A DNA stretch of 64,000 nucleotides from contig NC_016935.1 of assembly GCF_000250655.1 (NCBI RefSeq), positions 7,520,001 through 7,584,000 on the forward strand, given 5' to 3'. The notes beneath the pieces are model-generated. The model searched no databases. It saw only the letters and a program-made list of their open reading frames with translations, and was not told the origin of the DNA. This DNA is from Paenibacillus mucilaginosus 3016. Its GTDB lineage: Bacteria > Bacillota > Bacilli > Paenibacillales > NBRC-103111. Made by a program: the position numbers and the translations under genes. Shown here one piece after another: positions 58,272 to 64,000 of the stretch. Numbering within the stretch: the stretch's first letter is position 1; each line of letters begins with the position of its first letter.

Positions 58272-59624
58272 TTACGCCGTCTTCCTCACTTGACCCGCCT
58301 TGCTTGCCTTGCTCATCCAATACCAGGCCAGCAGCGGCGAGCTGCCGAGGGCCAGCAGCAGCCAATTGAGGGCGGCCGGCGACTGGGTCAGGCTCACGAC
58401 AACGATGAAGACAGTGGTCCCGAGCAGACGGCCGCCGTTCAGGGCGAGCTCGCGCAGCACGATATACTCTTCCCTCCGCTTCGCGCTCTCCTCGTCGCTG
58501 CCGATCCGGTCGAACACGATGGACGTCATCGGAATCCCGTAGAGCGGGTAGAAGATCGCCGCGCCGATCCCGAAGATGAGCAGCGTGGTGAAGTTCACGC
58601 GCCAGAAGAAGGGCAGGATGATCAGCACGAGCATCGCCGCGCCGATCAGCATGGCCTTGCGGCGGGAACCCGGCTTCAGCAGCCGGCCCGCCACAAGGAA
58701 GCTCAGCAGGGCGACGGCGGAGGTTACCAGCGAGAAGTTGCCGAGGCTCATCTCGCTGCCCGTATGGACAAAGACGAGCAGGGCGATCATGAAGCCGAAG
58801 ACGCCTTCGCGCGCGCCTTGCGCCATCAACGCGAGCCCGATCGTCCTCCAGGCCGCGTCCTTCCGCAGACAGCGCCAGGTCAGGAACCATTCGTACGTCC
58901 CCGAGGACTTGCGCTTCTTGAGGAAGAACGACACGATGACGCCCACCAGGAACACCGCCAGCGACAGGGTAAAGATCAGCCGGTACCCCTGCGCGGCCTG
59001 AAGGCGGACGATGAGGAAGCCCGAGATCCAGGGGGCCACCATGCCGATGAAGGAGCCGACCAGTCCCGCCCAGCCGTTGAATTTGTCCCGGGTATCGGGC
59101 CCCGTCACCTCGAAATAGACGACATTGAAGGCGATCCAGAAGAGGCCCGACGACATGCCGATCACCATGCCCAGCGGCACGAACCAGTCGGCGGCCCGGT
59201 CTCCGAACCAGAGGACGAGGGTATAGAACAGCGCAGCGACCGCTACGCCGGCCCTCAGGCAGTTCATTTTGTTATGCTCCTTGACCCACTTGCCGGCGAT
59301 CCAGAACGTGAGGGCCATCGTCAGATGAGTCACGAGGGTGAACCAGCCGATGAGCGAGAAGTCACCCTTGGATTTCCACAAGTAAACGTTGACGAACGTC
59401 CCCGACAGGGCATTGGCGGCGGCGAACAGCCCGTTCACCGTCAGAAGGAGCTTCGCCTGCGCTTCGAGCGGCGCGCTTCGGCCCTTGCGTTTCGGAGCGC
59501 CTCCCCCTGCGGGGTCTCCCTTCTCCGTGCGGGGAACCCCCTGCCACGCCGGGTATTTCATCACAGCGGGTGCGGAGGGGCTTTTTACCCATTCATGGGG
59601 AAAATGTCTCGAACCGGAATGCAT
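58272..59624 (-). CDS. MFS transporter
   Basis: A 450-residue membrane transporter with about twelve hydrophobic helices in two halves, separated by a basic loop with KKRKSSGTYEWFLTWRCLRK around 225-250. Motif-like features: FNVVYFEVTGPDTRDKFNGW, GMVAPWISGFLIV, LVAGRLLKPGSRRKAMLIGA. The N-terminal 50 residues are Pro/Gly/Lys-rich and unusual for the family. Similar to YqgE/YdhP-type uncharacterised MFS proteins of Bacillales; substrate unknown. Starts at ATG 59624 (AGGTGAG upstream) or Met22. Confidence 0.87.
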   Translation of the reverse strand: MHSGSRHFPHEWVKSPSAPAVMKYPAWQGVPRTEKGDPAGGGAPKRKGRSAPLEAQAKLLLTVNGLFAAANALSGTFVNVYLWKSKGDFSLIGWFTLVTHLTMALTFWIAGKWVKEHNKMNCLRAGVAVAALFYTLVLWFGDRAADWFVPLGMVIGMSSGLFWIAFNVVYFEVTGPDTRDKFNGWAGLVGSFIGMVAPWISGFLIVRLQAAQGYRLIFTLSLAVFLVGVIVSFFLKKRKSSGTYEWFLTWRCLRKDAAWRTIGLALMAQGAREGVFGFMIALLVFVHTGSEMSLGNFSLVTSAVALLSFLVAGRLLKPGSRRKAMLIGAAMLVLIILPFFWRVNFTTLLIFGIGAAIFYPLYGIPMTSIVFDRIGSDEESAKRREEYIVLRELALNGGRLLGTTVFIVVVSLTQSPAALNWLLLALGSSPLLAWYWMSKASKAGQVRKTA

Positions 59625-59714
59625 GCTCTCACCTATGAAATGGAATGTGGTGCCTGTGTCTAGTTAAGCTTCCCTATCCGGCAAATTCCATGAGTCCTTC
59701 CCCCAAATTGAACA

Positions 59715-59757
59715 CAAAAAAGAAACCGGAGGCGCAGCCGCGCTCCGGTTTCTTCTC
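59715..59757 (-). terminator. Intrinsic terminator of the zinc-ribbon gene
   Basis: AGAAACCGGAGCGCGGC / GCGCCTCCGGTTTCT hairpin followed by TTTTTTG on the minus strand. It ends the pspA operon. Confidence 0.85.
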
Positions 59758-59759
59758 AT

Positions 59760-60251
59760 CTATGCTTTCGCGCTGCCCTTCAGCTGTTCGATCATGGCCA
59801 GCCGGTCCGCTTCGGACAGATGCTGCTCGAGCTTGAAGCACGAAGGACACGTATACAGGTCCAGCGTGAACGACGCAGCCACCAGCGGCTTCGCCAGCAC
59901 TTCGTGAATGAACGGCTGGAATCCCGCCGGTGCGGGCTGCGTGCCGACCTTCAGCATGAAGCTTCGGCACGAGGAGCATTCGGGGGCGATCTCCTGCGTA
60001 TCGAGCACACTCTGTACGCCTTCCTCATAATCATCCATAGCTTCCGCATCTTCGTCCAAGAGTCCGAAATCTTCATCTTCTTCATCATCGAACATGATAT
60101 GCTGGCCGGTTCCTTTGACCTTGAGGTTAATGCTCCGGTACTCCCCAAGCTCATTGAAGCAGTGCGGACAGGATTCCTCCGGTCCGATCTCCGGATCCCA
60201 TACGATCTCCGTCTGGCACCACGGGCAGATCACGTCATTACTTTGCGACAA
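59760..60251 (-). CDS. Zinc-ribbon protein with acidic linker
   Basis: A 163-residue cytoplasmic protein. N-terminal zinc ribbon with CPWCQTEIVW and CPHCFNELGE (residues 9-35), an acidic stretch DDEEDEDFGLLDEDAEAMDD (about 55-75), and a second cysteine pair set CSSC (93-96) and CPSC (about 133-136). I do not recognise the family by name. Start is TTG 60251, 8 nt after AAGGAGG. Last gene of a run with pspA, a DUF350 gene and a 27-residue membrane peptide, so it is probably part of a membrane-stress unit. Confidence 0.78.
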   Translation of the reverse strand: MSQSNDVICPWCQTEIVWDPEIGPEESCPHCFNELGEYRSINLKVKGTGQHIMFDDEEDEDFGLLDEDAEAMDDYEEGVQSVLDTQEIAPECSSCRSFMLKVGTQPAPAGFQPFIHEVLAKPLVAASFTLDLYTCPSCFKLEQHLSEADRLAMIEQLKGSAKA

Positions 60252-60291
60252 TCGTCATTCCTCCTTGGACGGCTCCCACAGCCGCGGACGC

Positions 60292-60315
60292 ATCATGCCT
60301 GAATTCAGGCATGAT
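60292..60315. repeat. 24-bp perfect palindrome
   Basis: ATCATGCCTG-AATT-CAGGCATGAT is a perfect inverted repeat, centred on GAATTC. It overlaps the stop codon of the 27-codon gene at 60305-60388. It could be an RNA hairpin or operator; no T-run follows. Confidence 0.7.
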
Positions 60316-60388
60316 TAATAAAATAGTATACGCCTACGCCGAAAAAAACAAGCGCAAGCGCTAACAATGTACCCCATAAATACTTCAC
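60305..60388 (-). CDS. 27-residue single-span membrane peptide
   Basis: A short frame starting at GTG 60388 encodes MKYLWGTLLALALVFFGVGV followed by YYFINHA and a stop. It is almost entirely one hydrophobic helix with Lys2 at the N-terminus. GGGAGGG lies 11 nt upstream, a little far. It falls between the DUF350 gene (stop 60431) and the zinc-ribbon gene (start 60251), all on one strand. Small membrane peptides are common in phage-shock-type operons; the function is unknown and expression is not proven. Confidence 0.55.
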   Translation of the reverse strand: MKYLWGTLLALALVFFGVGVYYFINHA

Positions 60389-60430
60389 CTGCCAAACTAC
60401 CCTCCCTTGCCCGCTCCGCAGGCCGATCCA

Positions 60431-60850
60431 TTAGGTGACGCAGGCTCCGATGACATAAGACAGCGATATGGATATCATCATCGAGATCAGGCCCACGGCC
60501 CGGTTGTCATTCTTGATCTGCTCGTCAATCTTGAAGTAAGGCGTCAGGAATTCGAAGATAAAATAAGCCGCGAGCAGCAGCACGAAGCCGTAGCCGGCCC
60601 ACACGAGCGAAGCCAGAATCGAATCGTTGTTCAGGATCGCAAACCGGAACAGGTTGCAGATCCCGAAGATTTTGCCTCCGGTCGCCATGGCCACGGCCAC
60701 ATTGCCGTTCTTGATTTCCTCCCAATCCTTATACTTCGTGACCAGCTCGAATACCGCCAGGAACACGATCAGCGCCAAGACGGCCACCGAGAAATAAGCA
60801 AGCGTCTCCACGTAAGGATTGCCCATCATCCAATCCATTTGTTCGTTCAT
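60431..60850 (-). CDS. DUF350 family membrane protein
   Basis: A 139-residue protein with four hydrophobic helices (about 15-38, 55-75, 80-102 and 118-137): AYFSVAVLALIVFLAVFELV, NVAVAMATGGKIFGICNLFR, AAYFIFEFLTPYFKIDEQIK, VGLISMMISISLSYVIGACV. These match DUF350 (YjfL/YshE-type) proteins, which often sit beside pspA-like genes. Role unknown. ATG start with GGGTGAATACGG upstream. Follows pspA by 107 nt. Confidence 0.85.
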   Translation of the reverse strand: MNEQMDWMMGNPYVETLAYFSVAVLALIVFLAVFELVTKYKDWEEIKNGNVAVAMATGGKIFGICNLFRFAILNNDSILASLVWAGYGFVLLLAAYFIFEFLTPYFKIDEQIKNDNRAVGLISMMISISLSYVIGACVT

Positions 60851-60957
60851 GGACCGTATTCACCCGCCCTTTCGCCCTACGATTGATCTTCCTGCCTTAA
60901 CAGCCGAAGAGACTGAAGGAATAGACTCCTCCAGTCTCCGGTCTCCCCTGCCGTGAT

Positions 60958-61635
60958 TTACGGCTGGTTCTTGGAAGCGATCTTCGCCTTCAGGGCCGCC
61001 AGTTCGTCCTCCACACCGTCATCCTTGCCGAGGGCGCTGAGCTCGTCATCGAGCGTGCGGTCCTTCGAACGAAGCTCATTGCTCGCTTCCGCCTCGGCTT
61101 CGAGCTGCAGCACCTTCTCGCTCATGCGGTCGAAGCCCTTCGCCGCGTTGTCCGTGCCGAAGCCCGACATCGCCTGGTTGATGTGCTTCTGTGCTCTGGC
61201 GGCTTCCGCCCGGGCAACGAGCAGGTCCTTCTTGTTCTTCATCTTGCCGAACTCGTCTTTCATCTCGGCAAGCTGGGCCCGCAGCCGGTCGGCGTTGCCC
61301 TTGGCCGTTTCGTACTGCTTCTTCATCTCGTCGAAGCGGGTCTGGTGCTCCTTCTTGTCCTGCAGCGCGCGGCGCGCCAGATCCTCGTTGCCGGCCTCCA
61401 GCGCCTTGACCGCCTGCTGCTCCCGCTTCTGCACCATTTCCTCGGCTTCCTCGTACTGGGCCTTGAACTTCTTCTCGATGGCAATCTGCTTGGCGACGGC
61501 AATCTCCGCCTCCTGAATATCCGCTTCCATATCCCGAAGGAACTGGTTCAGCATCTTCACCGGGTCTTCCGCTTTGTCGAGCATGTCATTGATGGCTGCC
61601 ATCGTCAGATCGCGAAACCTTTTGAAAATTCCCAT
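60958..61635 (-). CDS. pspA: PspA/IM30 (LiaH-like) membrane-stress protein
   Basis: A 225-residue, mostly helical protein that oligomerises on damaged membranes. MGIFKRFRDLTMAAINDMLD followed by EDPVKMLNQFLRDMEADIQE is the family's amphipathic N-terminus; the long coiled coil runs to about 190; the C-terminal part (GKDDGVEDELAALKAKIASK) ends like LiaH/PspA. Starts at ATG 61635 behind GGAGGG; a 29-codon open extension is upstream of that and not used. A possible ECF-sigma promoter lies at 61720-61748. First gene of the pspA-DUF350-peptide-zinc-ribbon run. Confidence 0.94.
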   Translation of the reverse strand: MGIFKRFRDLTMAAINDMLDKAEDPVKMLNQFLRDMEADIQEAEIAVAKQIAIEKKFKAQYEEAEEMVQKREQQAVKALEAGNEDLARRALQDKKEHQTRFDEMKKQYETAKGNADRLRAQLAEMKDEFGKMKNKKDLLVARAEAARAQKHINQAMSGFGTDNAAKGFDRMSEKVLQLEAEAEASNELRSKDRTLDDELSALGKDDGVEDELAALKAKIASKNQP

Positions 61636-61719
61636 TGCCTGAGCCCTCCCTGATTTGCAAGTTTTACTTGTATTAATCACTTTTGCGGGTTCAAGAAACA
61701 CGACGGGGTATCTATGGCT

Positions 61720-61748
61720 CATTACGAGTACGGACGGGTCATCGTTTC
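61720..61748 (-). promoter_or_regulatory. Possible ECF-sigma promoter of pspA
   Basis: Minus-strand TGAAAC (61748-61743) and CGTAAT (61725-61720), separated by 17 bp; sigma-W promoters have TGAAAC-N16-CGTA. B. subtilis pspA is sigma-W controlled, so the fit is suggestive. Confidence 0.45.
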
Positions 61749-61815
61749 AAAAAGGTGTTCATGCCGGGCGGATGCTGTGGAAACGGCCCTTGCAGGGGGC
61801 AAGAGATGGGAGGCT

Positions 61816-64000
61816 CTACTTCAGCTCCGCCACCGTCACTCCGGCGCCGCCCTCATTATAATTGCCCATACGGTAGCTCTTCACGTGCTTGTGCTTGCGA
61901 AGATATTCCTGGATGCCGGCGCGCAGCACGCCGGTGCCCTTGCCGTGAATAATGTACACCTGGCCGAAGTTCGCGAGGTACGACTCGTCGAGGAACCGGT
62001 CCACCTCGATCATCGCCTCTTCCACGTTCGCCCCGCGCAGATCGAGCTCCATCTTGGCATTCTCGTCGCGGGTACGCTTGAGGGAGGACGTCGCCTTGGG
62101 CGGCTCCGCCTTCTTCTGGGGCGCCTGCTTCACGAGCTCGAGATCGGCCTTGTTCACCTTCATCTTCAGGATGCCGAGCTGCACGGTGTACTCCTGGGCA
62201 TTCACGACATCCACGACATGGCCGCGCTGGCCGAGATTCGTCACGAGCACCTCGTCGCCGGGACCGATCGTCTCGGGCTTCTTCTTCGGCAGCTGGCTCA
62301 CCTGCTTCGAGCGCAGCTCCGGCGCGGCATCGTTAAGCTTCTTCTTCAGCTCGCTGAGCTTGTGGTCCTTGACGCCGCCGGCCTCTTCGCGCTGCAGCCT
62401 CCGCAGCTCCGCGATAACCTCCTCGGCTTCCCGGCGCGCCTTCGCCACCGCTTCGCGGCCCTCGCGCTCGGCCTTCTCAAGCAGCTTGTCGCGCTGCTCC
62501 TCGAACCGGTGCCGTTCGGCGTTCAGCTTCTCCCGGAGCGTCTCGACCTCGCGGCGCAGCTCCTGGGCCGTCGCCCGCTCGGCTTCCGCCTGGATCGTGT
62601 TCTGCTCGAGCGTTGCGATCATCGACTCGACGCGCTGCTCCTCCTCGCCCACCTGGCCGCGGGCGTTCTCGATGATCGACCGCGACAGGCCGAGGCGCTC
62701 GGCGATCGCAAACGCGTTGCTTCGGCCCGGCACGCCCACGAGCAGCCGGTAGGTCGGCCGCAGCGTCTGCACGTCGAACTCCATGCTCGCATTGATGACG
62801 CCCTGCCGGTCGTAGGCATAAGCCTTCAGCTCCGTGTAGTGCGTCGTGGCCACGATGCGGCAGCCCATGCGGTGCATGTAGTCCAGGATCGAGATCGCGA
62901 GCGCCGAGCCTTCGGCCGGGTCGGTTCCCGCCCCGAGCTCATCGAGCAGCACCAGACTCTTCGGGGTCATCTCCCGGAGAATGCGGATGATGTTCGTCAT
63001 GTGGCTCGAGAACGTACTGAGGTTCTGTTCAATGCTTTGCTCATCGCCGATATCCGCATAGATCGCGTCGAAGACGCAGAGCTGGCTGCCCTCCTCCGCC
63101 GGGACGAACATCCCGGACATCGCCATGAGCGAGAGGAGACCGATCGTCTTCAGGGATACGGTCTTGCCCCCGGTATTCGGACCGGTGACGATGATCGACG
63201 AATATTTGCCGCCGAGCTCCACATCCAGCGGCACGACATTCTCGGAGGCGATCAGCGGATGCCGGCCGCGCTTCAGCTTGATGAAGCCGCGGTCATTAAG
63301 CAGCGGCAGGGTGGCTTTCATTGTCCGGGCCAGACCCGCTTTGGCGAAGATAAAATCAAGCTCGCCCAGGATCTCCACATTCACAACGAGGAGATCGGCC
63401 GCTTCCGCCACCAGCGCGGAGAGCATGCGGAGAATCTTCTCGACTTCAGCTTCTTCCTTGAGCTTGAGCTCCCTCACGCGGTTGTTCATCTGGACCACCG
63501 CTTCCGGCTCGATGAACAGCGTCGCCCCGGAGGCCGACTGGTCATGGATCATGCCGCCGAAGTGGCTCCGGTACTCCTGTTTCACCGGAATGACATATCG
63601 GTCGTTACGGATCGTCACCAGGTTATCCTGCAGCATCTTCTGGATGGACGGGGTGCGGACCATCTGCTCGAGCCGTTCCCGCGCCTTCGATTCGCTGCCG
63701 CGCAGCTCCGAGCGGATCCTGGCAAGCTCCGGGCTCGCCGAGTCCACGACATGTGCATTCTCGTCGATACACTGGCGGATGCGGTCCTCCAGCGCTTTAT
63801 GATCGGTCATCGGCTCCGTCGACTCGACGAGCAGAGGCACCGGGTAATCTTCGTTGATGCTCTCCAGGAACCGCTGCAGCCGGCGGCCTCCCTGGCTCGT
63901 CAGCGCGATATCGAGCAGCTCCGCCGGGTTCAGCATCCCGCCGATGCGGGCGCGGTGCAGCGCGGGGCGGATGTCACGGATGCCGCCGAACGGGGCTCCG
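61816..64000 (-). CDS. mutS2: MutS2 endonuclease / ribosome-rescue ATPase (N-terminus outside window)
   Basis: About 728 residues of a protein usually ~785 long; the frame runs off the right edge (GAPFGGIRDIRPALHRARIG upstream of the first internal Met). Clamp/lever region, then the MutS ATPase: Walker A ITGPNTGGKTVSLKTIG-type (VTGPNTGGKTVSLKT), Walker B VLLDELGAGTDPAEGSAL, ATTHYTELKAYA; a long charged coiled coil (about 520-620); KOW-like part; and C-terminal Smr nuclease domain (LDLRGANVEEAMIEVDRFLD, IIHGKGTGVLRAGI). MutS2 suppresses recombination and, in B. subtilis, also acts on collided ribosomes. The stop is at 61816. Confidence 0.96.
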   Translation of the reverse strand, partial: GAPFGGIRDIRPALHRARIGGMLNPAELLDIALTSQGGRRLQRFLESINEDYPVPLLVESTEPMTDHKALEDRIRQCIDENAHVVDSASPELARIRSELRGSESKARERLEQMVRTPSIQKMLQDNLVTIRNDRYVIPVKQEYRSHFGGMIHDQSASGATLFIEPEAVVQMNNRVRELKLKEEAEVEKILRMLSALVAEAADLLVVNVEILGELDFIFAKAGLARTMKATLPLLNDRGFIKLKRGRHPLIASENVVPLDVELGGKYSSIIVTGPNTGGKTVSLKTIGLLSLMAMSGMFVPAEEGSQLCVFDAIYADIGDEQSIEQNLSTFSSHMTNIIRILREMTPKSLVLLDELGAGTDPAEGSALAISILDYMHRMGCRIVATTHYTELKAYAYDRQGVINASMEFDVQTLRPTYRLLVGVPGRSNAFAIAERLGLSRSIIENARGQVGEEEQRVESMIATLEQNTIQAEAERATAQELRREVETLREKLNAERHRFEEQRDKLLEKAEREGREAVAKARREAEEVIAELRRLQREEAGGVKDHKLSELKKKLNDAAPELRSKQVSQLPKKKPETIGPGDEVLVTNLGQRGHVVDVVNAQEYTVQLGILKMKVNKADLELVKQAPQKKAEPPKATSSLKRTRDENAKMELDLRGANVEEAMIEVDRFLDESYLANFGQVYIIHGKGTGVLRAGIQEYLRKHKHVKSYRMGNYNEGGAGVTVAELK

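Noticed and set aside
60301-60306. GAATTC centre of the 60292-60315 palindrome as a cloning-junction artefact
   Set aside because: The palindrome extends 9 bp on each side beyond the EcoRI site and both flanks fit the reading frame and neighbouring genes, so no junction is indicated.
1-64000. CRISPR arrays, transposons, prophage, tRNA and rRNA genes
   Set aside because: No regularly spaced repeats, transposase, integrase or phage structural genes, and no tRNA-like CCA-ended cloverleaf or rRNA sequence was recognised. The Xre protein alone is not evidence for a prophage.

Overview
This 64 kb window looks like a chromosomal segment of a GC-rich, endospore-forming member of the Firmicutes, most likely Paenibacillaceae (Paenibacillus-like; inferred from gene content, not tested). 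The evidence is a ytxC-thrS pair, a Spo0E-type phosphatase, T-box and S-box leaders, strong AGGAGG ribosome-binding sites, many GTG/TTG starts, YugN, DUF3055 and YtxC families, and intrinsic terminators after most genes. About 45 of roughly 53 genes are on the minus strand. I saw no rRNA, tRNA, CRISPR array, transposase or prophage gene. Both edges cut a gene: a PilZ-like protein on the left and mutS2 on the right.

Layout. 0-13 kb: PilZ-like fragment and a 64-residue Xre repressor, both with GATAC-N5-GTATC operators; a GS-I-beta-type glnA; DAHP synthase; a DUF2062 protein; ispH; a two-component system next to htrA; yugN-like; the amtB ammonium transporter; a coiled-coil protein. 13-22 kb: 3D-domain wall protein, thrS with T-box leader, ytxC, a membrane diguanylate cyclase, an L,D-transpeptidase (with the same GATAC operators), a glycosyltransferase, mqnC. 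22-32 kb: class D beta-lactamase, an S-box-controlled metA-metI operon, corA, an HRDC protein behind a promoter-terminator leader, ilvD, DUF3055. 32-42 kb: cupin plus ArsR-type regulator, thioesterase, 5'-3' exonuclease, a frameshifted AraC regulator coupled to two Gfo/Idh/MocA oxidoreductases, an aminotransferase, an M50 protease, an ArsC/Spx-like protein, a DUF218 protein.

42-54 kb is a cobalamin super-operon behind a B12 riboswitch: btuF, btuC, btuD, cobT, cobU, a cbiB-cobS fusion, a cobD-cobQ fusion, pduO and an rluD-like gene. Together these cover corrinoid import, the aminopropanol arm, cobyric acid amidation, nucleotide-loop assembly and adenosylation; corrin-ring genes are not here. 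The importer genes carry three single-base insertions (two in btuD, one in btuF). 54-64 kb: lipoprotein, spo0E-like, an aminotransferase/Lrp pair (alaT/alaR-like), a mini-GNAT gene with an ARG-box promoter, a cysteine synthase, an MFS transporter, a PspA - DUF350 - 27-residue membrane peptide - zinc-ribbon stress operon, and mutS2.

The most notable points are the small Xre regulon, the nitrogen-control (GlnR/TnrA-type) boxes at glnA and amtB, 11-bp phased repeats at the htrA promoter, two fused cobalamin enzymes, the indel cluster in the B12 importer, a decayed duplicate of the 3' end of the rluD-like gene, and a promoter-terminator leader that may make a short RNA. No wholly unknown multi-gene system stands out.
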